Positions 1 through 7,846 of a stretch of 40,567 nucleotides of DNA are shown piece by piece. The notes under the pieces are model-generated. The model ran no database searches. It was given only the letters and a program-made list of their open reading frames with translations, and had not been told where the DNA came from. The DNA comes from a candidate division WOR-3 bacterium (GTDB taxonomy: Bacteria; Hydrothermota; Tepidihabitantia; Tepidihabitantales; Tepidihabitantaceae). Numbering within the stretch: the first letter of the stretch is position 1; every line of letters begins with the position of its first letter. The position numbers and the translations under genes are program-made. The stretch is taken from assembly GCA_016867815.1 (NCBI GenBank), contig VGIR01000018.1, positions 1 through 40,567 of the forward strand. Reading direction: 5' to 3'.

Positions 1-718
1 CACGGCGTAAGTTTCCTCTCTGCCGGCCGTCACCGGCGGTTGGTTTGACTAACGACATTGGAGCTTACGCCTTCTTCCTTTCCGGTCAAAATCAGCCCCG
101 AATTTACAGGGATTATAGGACATCACCGACAATTCAGGGGGCAATCCCCCGGGCGAGGGAGGGGACTTTCGTGGAAGTGACCTAGCGTTCGATTCCTCAG
201 ACAGTTAGGTGGATTGGCGGCTCCCCAGGCTTGTATCCAAAGACTAAACTTCCGGCGTTGGCTCCGGAGCGAAGCTGACCTGCTCTGATGCCTTATGCTT
301 TCCGTTCGTCTCCGCCAATCTGCATTCTGCACTCTCCCTTCTGAATTCTGACTTCGGCTTGACTTGCAGCAGAGAGCATCTATTCTCTTGCCGCAATGGG
401 CGCGTCTGCTTCCGACTCCCTCGAAGGCCAGGTTGACCGCTTCGACCAGGACCGCAAGGTCTTCCTCTCCGGCGACCATCAGGCAGGGACTTCCTGTGTC
501 GAAATCGGCAGGAACGAGGACAGGATTCTTGACACTTCTCTGAGCAGGAATTGTGAAAGCGCCCCTCTTTTCCCTCACAGTTCAGAGCGATGTCAAGGCG
601 AGGCATGACAAGATGGTCGAGTTCGAGCGGAGTGATGTTTCGGAGTATCTGCGATTCTCACGCGATTTGACGACGACGAGACGGCCGCGCAGGCATCCGG
701 GGGCGAAGGGAGCCTGAT
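1..718. other. Left-edge region without a confident gene
   Basis: No ORF here has convincing family features. One minus-strand frame (listed separately) looks protein-like over about 65 codons. Around 318-356 there is a phrase-like repeat (ctgcattctgcactctccc followed by ttctgaattctgacttc), related to the one at 12330-12365. The rest, including 1-120, shows nothing I can assign. Confidence 0.5.
123..578 (-). CDS. Possible small hypothetical protein, 3' end uncertain
   Basis: This minus-strand frame starts with GTG at 578. Its first 65 or so codons read like real protein, for example PADFDTGSPCLMVAGEEDL then a hydrophobic helix-like VLVEAVNLAF. After about residue 70 the frame runs into the phrase-like repeat at 318-356 and becomes arginine- and serine-rich with no protein-like pattern. 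The true gene may therefore be shorter, or its 3' end may have been replaced by repeat DNA. I see no recognisable domain and no clear Shine-Dalgarno. The opposite strand is also open here (396-608), so this is only a candidate. Confidence 0.25.
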   Translation of the reverse strand: MREKRGAFTIPAQRSVKNPVLVPADFDTGSPCLMVAGEEDLAVLVEAVNLAFEGVGSRRAHCGKRIDALCCKSSRSQNSEGRVQNADWRRRTESIRHQSRSASLRSQRRKFSLWIQAWGAANPPNCLRNRTLGHFHESPLPRPGDCPLNCR

Positions 719-1246
719 TTGCGGGAAGTAGAGGCGAAGGTCCTCGACATCGACCGAACGGCGGTGGAACTGAAGCTGGCCGAACTGGGGGTGATTGTAG
801 GGCCGGAGCAAAGCTTCTCTGCGGTCTTCTTCGATTTCCCTGACGGACGACTCGGTACTGCCGGGCTGTTGCTGCGGCTACGCCGGGAGGGCGATCGGAG
901 CTTTGTGACGTCCAAGCGGCGGGTGCCCGAAGAGGAAATGAAGGTGCGGGAAGAAACGGAGGTCGAGGTCGCAGGCTTTGAGGAATGCCGCAGTCTGCTC
1001 ACCTCGCTCGGTTTCGTGGAAACCACGCGTGTCGACAAGTTCCGGGCAAGCTGCCGGCTGGGCAACGCCTCTGTCGTTATCGACCGCCACGCCGGCGAGC
1101 TTTCCTTCATACCGGAACTGCTGGAGATCGAGGCCGGCAGTGCTGAGGAGGTCCGATCGGTCGCGGCCCGGCTCGGTTTCAGTCCCAATCAACTGCGGCC
1201 GTGGGGTTTGGCGCAGCTAGTCGACCACTACCGCCGACGCGGCTAG
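719..1246 (+). CDS. CYTH-domain protein (class IV adenylate cyclase / thiamine-triphosphatase-like)
   Basis: The 175-residue product begins with the CYTH signature ExExK (residues 3-7, EVEAK) and keeps the family's alternating charged strands: LLLRLRREGD around residue 50, then a KxR segment, EEMKVREETEVEV, and a late glutamate-rich strand LLEIEAG. CYTH enzymes bind triphosphates and two metal ions inside an acidic/basic beta tunnel; members are CyaB-type adenylate cyclases, thiamine triphosphatases and inorganic triphosphatases. Sequence alone does not fix the substrate. The start is TTG at 719, with a purine-rich ribosome site (gcgaaggga) about 10 bases upstream; no in-frame ATG would keep the ExExK motif. 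Length is typical for a single-domain CYTH protein. It stands alone on the plus strand and its link to the next lipoprotein gene is unclear. Confidence 0.85.
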   Translation: MREVEAKVLDIDRTAVELKLAELGVIVGPEQSFSAVFFDFPDGRLGTAGLLLRLRREGDRSFVTSKRRVPEEEMKVREETEVEVAGFEECRSLLTSLGFVETTRVDKFRASCRLGNASVVIDRHAGELSFIPELLEIEAGSAEEVRSVAARLGFSPNQLRPWGLAQLVDHYRRRG

Positions 1247-1260
1247 TCCGGCGCCGCGTT

Positions 1261-1274
1261 CCTGTCACCACAGG
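1261..1274 (+). promoter_or_regulatory. Short dyad upstream of the sigma54 promoter
   Basis: CCTGT-CACC-ACAGG is a perfect 5-bp inverted repeat, about 120 bases upstream of the -24 element at 1393. That is a usual distance for an NtrC-type upstream activating site. The dyad is short and could be chance. Confidence 0.2.
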
Positions 1275-1390
1275 TCTGTCCAGGCGGCGCAAACCGCGCC
1301 GGCAGCCCATGTGGTCCAGTTGGGCCAATAGCGTACCGGGCTGAACACCCCGCCAAAGGCCGAACCCCACGGCAGTAGCGAACCTGGCCG

Positions 1391-1410
1391 TTGGCACACT
1401 CCGTGCATTG
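1391..1410 (+). promoter_or_regulatory. Sigma54-type promoter
   Basis: TTGGCACACTCCGTGCATTG matches the -24/-12 consensus TTGGCACGNNNNTTGCA. GG is at 1393-1394 and GC at 1405-1406, with exactly 10 bases between. The only clear departures are A for G after GGCAC and GTGCA for TTGCA. The same GTGCA variant recurs at 5321 and 7791. Transcription would start near 1417, giving a leader of about 100 bases to the lipoprotein at 1520. Confidence 0.65.
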
Positions 1411-1421
1411 GACGGGACAAG

Positions 1422-1523
1422 ATGAAGTACACCACGTGCAGGCCGCAACCGGCTGAGCCCAAAGTCGAGGTCCGGCCGGCGGTCTGCCCGCAAGTCAAAA
1501 CAGAAGCAAGGAGAAGGAGATGA
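1422..1523 (+). CDS. Possible leader peptide ORF overlapping the lipoprotein start
   Basis: This 33-codon ORF begins just after the predicted sigma54 start site. Its TGA overlaps the ATG of the lipoprotein gene (ATGA at 1520-1523), an arrangement that would allow coupled translation. The peptide starts MKYTTCRPQPAEPKVEV and ends in a run of arginines made by the downstream gene's purine-rich ribosome site. There is no strong ribosome site of its own (cgggacaag) and no known family. It may be an accident of the leader sequence. Confidence 0.2.
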   Translation: MKYTTCRPQPAEPKVEVRPAVCPQVKTEARRRR

Positions 1524-2455
1524 AGAGAACGACAACGCTGGTCGTCGTGGCGCTGCTCGTCGCAGTGGTCGCGATCGTCGGTTGTCAGCGCCGGGACCGC
1601 GACCAGCAGGCCATCGAGTCGCTGCTGGCCGGATCAGGGTATACGAACGACCCGAACGCGCAGAGCTACGGTCAGAACGACACGACCCCGGAGTCCGGGG
1701 GCGACGGTACGTTCGGGGCCGAGAGCTACGAGGAGATACCGTTCGTCCGCTTCCGCCGCTACATCCCGCCGCAGGGGTTCTCCCGTACCCTGAACATCCA
1801 GATTCCCGCGTTCCCGGGCGGGCCGGACACGACCGCGCTCGTGACGATAACGTGGGATGTCATAGGGGAGTTGCGCACGATGTTCGACACCACGTCCAAC
1901 CCGATTCCCGTCTGGCGCAAGCCGTTCCACGACGTCTCCGTCCGCAAGGTCTATCTTGAGAAGTACTCCGGACGCTGGCATATCGTCAAGGTGTCGCCGC
2001 TGGTCGTAGCCACGCAGAACGCAGCGTACGAACTGCAGGTCACCAGCCTGCACGCGGTGGGCCGCGTATCAGGCGAGGATTTCGACCTGACGACATCGGA
2101 CACGATGCTGACCAAGGAACAGCTACCGTGCTTCGTGCCGAACGATACCGTCGATGTCACCATTACCGTGACGAGCAGCGACGACTCCTGCTGGGCATTC
2201 CTGTATCACGGCCGGCCGGCGCGACCGCGCGTGTGGCGCAGTCCGTACTGGCGTGCCGGCACCTGGACGTTCGAGAGGACGTGGGTCATCGGCGACGAGG
2301 CAGAGTATGACCGGCCGCACGTCCGGCCGAGCATACACGACGCCATCGGCTGGGGTACGCTATGGGCCGATTCCTCCAAGCCGTACGTCTCCGCAGCCTG
2401 GGGTGTTCCGTATATCGTCAAGTACCCGTCCGAGGAGATCCCCGCCGACGAGTAG
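1520..2455 (+). CDS. Hypothetical lipoprotein
   Basis: The 311-residue product has a signal peptide (MKRTT followed by about 14 hydrophobic residues) ending in a lipobox, IVGC, with the lipidated Cys at about residue 22. It is therefore expected to be membrane-anchored. After a Gly/Asn-rich linker (to about 65) the mature part is mostly beta-like, with many aromatic and Thr/Val stretches, and ends in YIVKYPSEEIPADE. I recognise no domain. The start is ATG 1520 behind an excellent ribosome site (aaggagaaggag). A sigma54-type promoter about 127 bases upstream and the sigma54 activator encoded 2.3 kb downstream suggest shared control. A 12-bp stem-loop follows the stop codon. Confidence 0.8.
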   Translation: MKRTTTLVVVALLVAVVAIVGCQRRDRDQQAIESLLAGSGYTNDPNAQSYGQNDTTPESGGDGTFGAESYEEIPFVRFRRYIPPQGFSRTLNIQIPAFPGGPDTTALVTITWDVIGELRTMFDTTSNPIPVWRKPFHDVSVRKVYLEKYSGRWHIVKVSPLVVATQNAAYELQVTSLHAVGRVSGEDFDLTTSDTMLTKEQLPCFVPNDTVDVTITVTSSDDSCWAFLYHGRPARPRVWRSPYWRAGTWTFERTWVIGDEAEYDRPHVRPSIHDAIGWGTLWADSSKPYVSAAWGVPYIVKYPSEEIPADE

Positions 2456-2476
2456 CGCCTCCTTCAGTCGTAGGGA

Positions 2477-2503
2477 AGTGCCGGGCCAGAGTGGCCCGGC
2501 ACT
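2477..2503 (+). terminator. Stem-loop after the lipoprotein gene
   Basis: Perfect 12-bp stem, AGTGCCGGGCCA (2477-2488) pairing with TGGCCCGGCACT (2492-2503), with a 3-base loop. No T-run follows, so this is a terminator-like or mRNA-stabilising hairpin rather than a classical intrinsic terminator. Confidence 0.5.
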
Positions 2504-2585
2504 GCGTCGGGCCCGGCGCGTGCTGAGGCTGAGCGACAGGTTGAGCGGTCGTTGTAGTCATAGGGTTTTCCTGTAGAATCCGGCG

Positions 2586-3860
2586 ATGCGGCGGTTCACC
2601 TTCTGGGCCGTTGTGCTCGCTGTGGTCGCGATCATCGCGTTCAACGTTCAGGGATGGCTGGTGCTGACGCGGACCAGCCGGGTGCTGGAGAAGGAGCTGG
2701 GCGACCGGCTCCAGGCGGTCGCAACTACGCTCGCCGCCGTGCTCGGCGGCCGCTACGATTCGCCCGGCACCGCTTCGCTGCTCTCCGACGTGATGCGGTC
2801 GAACAATCTCTTCAACTTGTTTGTCGTCGACGAGAGCCTCGCCTATGTCGCCAACGCCCGCGACCCGAAACTCGCCGGCGAGAAGGCCGCGGTCGAGGTC
2901 GACGCCGCCGAGGTTCTCGCCGCCTTTGCCGGCGCGCCGAGCCAGACCCGGCTCTACGCGGCCGGGCCGTACTACCTGAAGAGCGCGTTCGCGCCGCTCG
3001 CTGATTCTTCCGGCGTGGTTGCGGCCGTGCTCGGCGTCGAGGCCGACGCCCGGTTCTTTTCGACCCTGACCGGGTTCCGCACGTCGCTGCTGCTCATCAA
3101 TGCTCTTAGCCTCGTCGCCATTGTCACCGTCGTGCTGGTGTCGGCGAGCCTGGCCCGCCGGGCCCTGGTGCTCGAAAAGGCCGCAGGCCGGGCTGCGACC
3201 ATGGCGCTCCTCGGTCAGATGTCGGCGGCGATGGCGCACGATATCCGCAACCCGCTGGGCATCATCCGCGCATCGGCCGAGCGGCTGAAGAAGCGCTACG
3301 GCGGGGAAGGTGACGCCACTTTCGACTACATCCCCGAGGAGGTGGACCGGCTGGACCGGGTGGTTGCGAGCTACCTGAGCCTGGGCGCTTCCCGGCCCGG
3401 CGCTTCGGCGCCGATCGACGTGGCCGAGGTCGTTGCCGGAGTGCTGAAGGACGTGGAGCACGAAACCGCCCGCAGCGGCATCGCCGTGGAGACCGAGCTG
3501 GCAGGGCTGCCTACAGTCCATGCCAACCCGGTCGAGCTGCGGCAGGTCTTTCTGAATCTCGTCCTCAATGCAGTTCAGGCCCAGCCGCAAGGCGGGGCAA
3601 TCCGCATCGCCGGTCGGCGCGACAGGGACTGGCTGGTCGTGGGGGTGAGCGACAAGGGACCGGGCATCAGGCGCGAGGACCTGGCTCGGGTGTTTGAACC
3701 TTTCTACACGACCAAGGAGAAGGGCTCGGGCCTCGGCCTTTTCTCGGTGAAGCGGATCGTTGAGGCGCACCGTGGCCGGGTTACGATCGAGGCAGCTCCC
3801 GGTTCGGGCACAACTGTGGAAGTCCGGCTGCCATTCGAGAAGGGAAGGGGTTCACGATGA
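2586..3860 (+). CDS. Sensor histidine kinase (NtrB/ZraS-like)
   Basis: This is a 424-residue inner-membrane kinase. It has two membrane segments (about 5-27 and 166-189) flanking an extracytoplasmic sensor region of about 135 residues. The HisKA helix follows, MSAAMAHDIRNPLG, with the phospho-accepting His at 218. The ATPase domain shows the N box (NLVLNAVQA), G1 (DKGPGI), F box (FEPFYTTK) and G2 (GSGLGL). The partner is the response regulator encoded immediately downstream; the two genes overlap by 4 bases (ATGA at 3857-3860), implying coupled translation. A kinase of this layout paired with a sigma54 activator is typical of envelope or metal/nutrient sensing systems such as ZraSR and AtoSC; the signal here is unknown. 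A weak purine-rich site precedes the ATG. Confidence 0.93.
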   Translation: MRRFTFWAVVLAVVAIIAFNVQGWLVLTRTSRVLEKELGDRLQAVATTLAAVLGGRYDSPGTASLLSDVMRSNNLFNLFVVDESLAYVANARDPKLAGEKAAVEVDAAEVLAAFAGAPSQTRLYAAGPYYLKSAFAPLADSSGVVAAVLGVEADARFFSTLTGFRTSLLLINALSLVAIVTVVLVSASLARRALVLEKAAGRAATMALLGQMSAAMAHDIRNPLGIIRASAERLKKRYGGEGDATFDYIPEEVDRLDRVVASYLSLGASRPGASAPIDVAEVVAGVLKDVEHETARSGIAVETELAGLPTVHANPVELRQVFLNLVLNAVQAQPQGGAIRIAGRRDRDWLVVGVSDKGPGIRREDLARVFEPFYTTKEKGSGLGLFSVKRIVEAHRGRVTIEAAPGSGTTVEVRLPFEKGRGSR

Positions 3861-5218
3861 AGGTACTTGTCATTGACGACGAGGAGCGTTTTGCCCGGCT
3901 GGTGGCCGAAGAGCTGAAGGACGCGGGACACGAAACCACCGTGCGTACTGGCGGGGCTGAGGCCGCAAGGGAGGCCGGCGCCGGGTACGACGTAGTTATC
4001 ACCGACCTGAAGATGACGCCGGTCGACGGCATCGCCGTGCTGGAGAGCGTGAAGGCGGCCAGCCCGGAGACCGAGGTTATTGTGATGACTGCGTTCGGAG
4101 CAGTAGATACCGCGGTCGAGGCGATGAAGAAGGGCGCGGCCGACTTCATCACCAAGCCGTTCGCGATGGACCAGCTCCGGCTGCGCCTGGAGCGGATTGC
4201 CGAGAAGCTGGCGCTCAGACGTGAGAACCGGGCGCTCAGATCTGAGGCCGACCGGCTCGGTGAGATGGTCGGAGCCAGCGCCGCGATGAAGAAGGTCCGC
4301 GACCTGGTGGAAAAGGTCGCGCCGAGCGATACGTCGGTGCTGATACTCGGGGAGAGCGGGGTCGGCAAGGAGCTGGTTGCACGGCTCATCCACCGGCAGA
4401 GCGGGCGTGCGGGCCGGCCCCTGGTAGTCGTCCACGCCGCAGCCCTGCCCGAAACTCTGCTCGAGAGCGAGCTCTTCGGCTATGAGAAGGGTGCTTTCAC
4501 CGGCGCCAATGCGCGAAAGCCGGGTCGGGTCGAGGCGGCGGACGGCGGAACGCTTTTTCTTGACGAGATCGGTGAGATCTCGCCCGCGTTCCAGGTGAAA
4601 CTGCTCAGGTTTGTGCAGGAGAAGACCTTTGTCCGGCTCGGCGGCAACCAGACGCTGAAGGTCGATACCCGAGTCGTGGCAGCGACTAACCGTGATCTCG
4701 GAACCGAGGTGCGCGATGGCCGGTTCCGCGAGGACCTGTATTACCGGTTGGCCGTTTTCCCGATTACTGTGCCTCCATTGCGAGAGCGGAAAACCGACCT
4801 GCCTGCGCTCTGTGGCCATATCCTGACCCGGCTCGGCGCAGCGCCCGACCTGGGTGCCAGCGTAATGGAGCTCGTTTCCGACCACGACTGGCCGGGCAAC
4901 GTTCGCGAACTGGAGAACGTGCTCGAGCGGGCACTGATTCTGTCCGGCGGCGGGACTATCGCGCCGCAGCACATCCAGTTGCCGGAACCGGTCCTTGTCC
5001 GCGCCAGTCCGGGAACTGCAAAGCCAGGGGGACTGTCCTCGGTTTCGCAAGCCGGCCCTCTGCACGAGATGGAGAGGCAGATGCTCGAGGACGCGCTGCG
5101 CAAGTCCGGCGGTAACAAGTCCAAGGCAGCGAAGCTGCTGGGCATCACCCGCCGGATGTTGTACACGAAGCTCGAACGGCACGGGCTGGCCAGAGATGAG
5201 GCCGCAGATGCAGAGTGA
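3857..5218 (+). CDS. Sigma54-dependent response regulator (NtrC family)
   Basis: The 453-residue product has the full three-domain layout. The receiver domain (1-120) has acidic DD at 7-8, phospho-acceptor Asp50 (VVITDLKM) and the KP pair at 100-101. The AAA+ domain has Walker A GESGVGKE (165-172), the sigma54-contacting GAFTGA loop (212-217), Walker B TLFLDEIG (232-239) and an arginine-finger region [10 protein letters not shown] Fis-type helix-turn-helix lies at the C-terminus ([20 protein letters not shown]). Once phosphorylated by the upstream kinase it should remodel sigma54 polymerase. Three sigma54-type promoters in the flanking 6.5 kb (1391, 5310, 7779) are its obvious candidate targets. 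Confidence 0.95.
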   Translation: MKVLVIDDEERFARLVAEELKDAGHETTVRTGGAEAAREAGAGYDVVITDLKMTPVDGIAVLESVKAASPETEVIVMTAFGAVDTAVEAMKKGAADFITKPFAMDQLRLRLERIAEKLALRRENRALRSEADRLGEMVGASAAMKKVRDLVEKVAPSDTSVLILGESGVGKELVARLIHRQSGRAGRPLVVVHAAALPETLLESELFGYEKGAFTGANARKPGRVEAADGGTLFLDEIGEISPAFQVKLLRFVQEKTFVRLGGNQTLKVDTRVVAATNRDLGTEVRDGRFREDLYYRLAVFPITVPPLRERKTDLPALCGHILTRLGAAPDLGASVMELVSDHDWPGNVRELENVLERALILSGGGTIAPQHIQLPEPVLVRASPGTAKPGGLSSVSQAGPLHEMERQMLEDALRKSGGNKSKAAKLLGITRRMLYTKLERHGLARDEAADAE

Positions 5219-5251
5219 ACGCGTGCTTCGGCCGTGCCTCAGGGTACAGGT

Positions 5252-5267
5252 TGTGCGATTCTGCACA
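5252..5267 (+). promoter_or_regulatory. Candidate activator-binding dyad
   Basis: TGTGC-GATTCT-GCACA is a perfect 5-bp inverted repeat centred about 77 bases upstream of the start site predicted from the sigma54 promoter at 5310. That matches the usual placement of an NtrC-family upstream activating sequence. It lies directly behind the regulator gene itself. Confidence 0.4.
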
Positions 5268-5309
5268 GGATCCCGCCAAGCTAACTCGCCGGCAATAGAG
5301 GATTTAGCT

Positions 5310-5328
5310 CAGGCACGCCTTGTGCAAT
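5310..5328 (+). promoter_or_regulatory. Sigma54-type promoter
   Basis: CAGGCACGCCTTGTGCAAT has GG at 5312-5313 and GC at 5324-5325, spaced by exactly 10 bases, with the strong GGCACG block. The -12 element is GTGCA, as at 1391 and 7779. The predicted start (about 5336) leaves only about 5 bases before the ATG at 5342, so the mRNA would be nearly leaderless. Confidence 0.65.
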
Positions 5329-5341
5329 TGTTCCATACGAC

Positions 5342-6364
5342 ATGAAAAGGCTGATTGTCGTTTGTCTGCTGTTGTTGGTCGGTGTTGCCGCTGCCCAGAC
5401 GGAGCGCGAGCGTGTTCGCACGGAACTGGTGAAGACCGATGAACTGCTAGCCGAAGTCAAGCCGATTGTGGACGGCACGCGCGTCGAGGAAGCCAAGCAG
5501 TTGTTCAGGTGGGCTGTCAGCCTCCAGCAGTCAGCGTGGTCTTCATTCCAGCTCAGGCTGCATGGCCGGGCCAGGGATCTGACTTTGCGCGCACGGGAGC
5601 GCGCGAGGCAGGCCAAGGTCGCGGCCGAAATTGACCCGGAACGGGTGCGCGAAGAGGTCCGCCGGACCCGCGACGCGATGGCCGAGTTCGGACCGGCGAT
5701 TGTCAGGGCCAACATCCCACGCGCCAATCAGCTCTGGAAGATGGCGCAGACCGAGCAGGCGGCGGCCGAGAATCACCTGGCAGCGTCGCGCTACGGGTAC
5801 GCGCTCAAGTTCACCCTGGCCGCGCGCGAGCACGGCCGGGCCGCGTTCGCGGCAATCCGTGGTCGGGTCGGCGTAGAGCGCGTGGAACGCGAGCTCGACC
5901 GCACCGACGGTCTGATTGAGAAGGCAAGAGACCGGCTTGGCCAGACTACCGCGAGACGTGCGACCGAGGTCTTGAACAAGGCGGTCGAACTCCAGCGCCA
6001 GGCGCGGCAGGCATTCTCGGAGAACCGTCCCCTGGCCGCGCTGCGACAGACCCTGGCTGCCCGCGACCTGCTGCTGCGGGCGTGGGAGGCGGGCCGGGCC
6101 GGGGTCACCCTTGAGCTGGTCGAGCAGGCGATGGCCGGGAATGACGCGCTCGTCAGCGACTGGGCCGAGTCAATCCGCGCTGGCGCGGACTCGCCGGCTG
6201 CGAAGCTGCTCGAACAGGGCATCCGGCATCAGGAGAACGCGCGCGGGATGCTCGCTCAGGGGCAGCTCAGGCTGGCTTTGGCCGAATGTCACAAGGCCCG
6301 GCGGCTGCTCCAGCGCGCCGTGGAATTGGTCCAGACCGAGGATGCGCCGTACGGGCCGCGCTAG
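5342..6364 (+). CDS. Exported four-repeat alpha-helical protein, unknown function
   Basis: A signal peptide (MKRLIVVCLLLLVGVAAAQ) is followed by four tandem helical repeats of about 72 residues at roughly 24-95, 101-173, 180-250 and 258-330 of 340. Each opens with a charged helix (RVRTELVKTDELL, RVREEVRRTRDAM, RVERELDRTDGLI, LVEQAMAGNDALV), has a middle helix with an A..Q..A pattern and ends with an LALxxxxxAR-type helix. I do not recognise the family; the repeats are reminiscent of TPR-like or coiled helical hairpins. It is probably periplasmic. It sits under a sigma54-type promoter right behind the kinase/regulator pair and precedes the barrel-like gene by 63 bases, probably as one operon. 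Confidence 0.8.
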   Translation: MKRLIVVCLLLLVGVAAAQTERERVRTELVKTDELLAEVKPIVDGTRVEEAKQLFRWAVSLQQSAWSSFQLRLHGRARDLTLRARERARQAKVAAEIDPERVREEVRRTRDAMAEFGPAIVRANIPRANQLWKMAQTEQAAAENHLAASRYGYALKFTLAAREHGRAAFAAIRGRVGVERVERELDRTDGLIEKARDRLGQTTARRATEVLNKAVELQRQARQAFSENRPLAALRQTLAARDLLLRAWEAGRAGVTLELVEQAMAGNDALVSDWAESIRAGADSPAAKLLEQGIRHQENARGMLAQGQLRLALAECHKARRLLQRAVELVQTEDAPYGPR

Positions 6365-6427
6365 CCTGCCTGCGCGCAGCGCGGAAGCAGGCCAGGCCCG
6401 GACTCGGCGGACTCCACCCGACGGCCG

Positions 6428-7678
6428 GTGACAATCCTGCTGCTTGCCGCTGTTACCGGCCTGAGCATCAGGCATGAGGTCGGCATGGCTGGGGACTACA
6501 CCAACCAGACCTACGGCATCATCGACTACGATACACTCCGCGACCCGGATGAGTGGGACACGCTGGACATCGAGACCGAGGCAAGGACGTTCTGGAACCT
6601 GGATCTCGAGGCCGGGAAGGGCAGCACGCGCTTCACGGTCGCGAATGACTTCGACATCTCGACCCGGTCGCTGCGTGAGGGCCTTTCGCTCACACTCGGT
6701 CAGAAGCTCGCCGAGAACCTCGGCCTTGAGCTGCGCAACGATGCCGAGGGGAGGTGGTACCACGACGCGCTGCCCAGCCTGGCCGACACCGGATTTCAGA
6801 GAGACTACCTGACCAATACCAGCGATCTCGAACTCGACTTCGCAGCCCGGCCCGGGCTGGACCTTTCTGCCTCAGGACAGGTGCAGATTTTTCACTACCC
6901 GGAGCCGGATTCGTTCAACTACGACTACCTGCTGGGACGGGCCGGGGTTGGCGTGGATCAGGAATTGGGCGGGATGTCGTCGCTAAGCCTGGACTACGAG
7001 TGGTCGCGCCGCTGGGCCACGGCGGCAGACAGCCAGGATTTCCTGGAGCACGGTCTTGATGCGGAACTCGAGCTGTACCTCGACGACGGCCCCCATCTGA
7101 ATCTGACCAATGCCGCAGCCCGGCGTCAATACCCGGCGCGCAGCCGCAGCTCCTGGGAGGAAGCACCCGGCCTGCGCCTCGGCTTCAACCTGTCGCCGGT
7201 CGTGGAATTGAATCTCGAAGACGAGGCGCGCTGGACATGGTATGACACGCCGACCGCGGTTTATACCGACCTCTTCGAGAACAGCCTGAAGCTAGCGGTC
7301 CAATGGCAGGCGACCGGGGGACTGAGCTTGCGCGCCGGGCCCCAACTCGACGCCGGTCGCAGTCTGCCCCAGCCGACGGCTGACGACTATCGAGAAAGCT
7401 CGGTCGCCGCCGGAATCGACTACATGAAGCTGGACCGGCTCTGGTTCTCGCTCGAAGACCGGCTCGGCGTTCGGCGCTATCCGCTCGACGACTCCTCGTT
7501 CCAGTCGAACTACGTCTTCAACGAGTTTAACCTGATGGTCAACTGGACGGTATTCAAGGCCGGTCGCAGCGGGCTGTCGCTCAACGGCATGGCGGTTATC
7601 TCGCCCGAGTGGCACGGGGACAAGTCGAGTGACCTTTCAACGCGTATCTTCACCCTTGAACTCAGATACGGGCTGTAG
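6428..7678 (+). CDS. Probable outer-membrane beta-barrel protein
   Basis: The 416-residue protein alternates polar and hydrophobic or aromatic residues throughout (for example LDLEAGKGSTRFTVANDFD, LSLDYEWSRRW and FNLMVNWTVF). It ends in a strand-like IFTLELRYGL, a pattern typical of outer-membrane barrels although the final residue is Leu rather than Phe. The start is GTG 6428 and the N-terminus (MTILLLAAVTGLSI) serves as a short signal-like segment. No ligand domain is visible. It lies 63 bases after the helical-repeat gene and is probably co-transcribed from the 5310 promoter, so the two products may act together at the outer membrane. Function is unknown. Confidence 0.72.
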   Translation: MTILLLAAVTGLSIRHEVGMAGDYTNQTYGIIDYDTLRDPDEWDTLDIETEARTFWNLDLEAGKGSTRFTVANDFDISTRSLREGLSLTLGQKLAENLGLELRNDAEGRWYHDALPSLADTGFQRDYLTNTSDLELDFAARPGLDLSASGQVQIFHYPEPDSFNYDYLLGRAGVGVDQELGGMSSLSLDYEWSRRWATAADSQDFLEHGLDAELELYLDDGPHLNLTNAAARRQYPARSRSSWEEAPGLRLGFNLSPVVELNLEDEARWTWYDTPTAVYTDLFENSLKLAVQWQATGGLSLRAGPQLDAGRSLPQPTADDYRESSVAAGIDYMKLDRLWFSLEDRLGVRRYPLDDSSFQSNYVFNEFNLMVNWTVFKAGRSGLSLNGMAVISPEWHGDKSSDLSTRIFTLELRYGL

Positions 7679-7778
7679 CGCCCGCGTCGCTGTCCGGTCC
7701 CGTTCACCTTTGGACGTTCGCGCACGCCTGCGCATCCGTCCTCGGGGATCAGTTGCCTGTAACAGAGAGTCTGAAGGT

Positions 7779-7798
7779 CTGGCATGCCGGGTGCAATG
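7779..7798 (+). promoter_or_regulatory. Sigma54-type promoter
   Basis: CTGGCATGCCGGGTGCAATG has GG at 7781-7782 and GC at 7793-7794, 10 bases apart. The -24 element is GGCATG and the -12 element is again GTGCA. The predicted start near 7805 gives a 42-base leader containing the GGAGG ribosome site of the gene at 7847. Confidence 0.6.
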
Positions 7799-7846
7799 CT
7801 CCAGTGCGATGACCGCCAAGAATCTGTCAACAAACGGAGGACTGCT

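Noticed and set aside
2418-5266. Long minus-strand open frames (450 and 520 codons) opposite the kinase and regulator
   Set aside because: They are antisense to genes with complete domain motifs, lack ribosome sites, and are His/Arg/Gln-rich, typical of shadow frames in GC-rich DNA.
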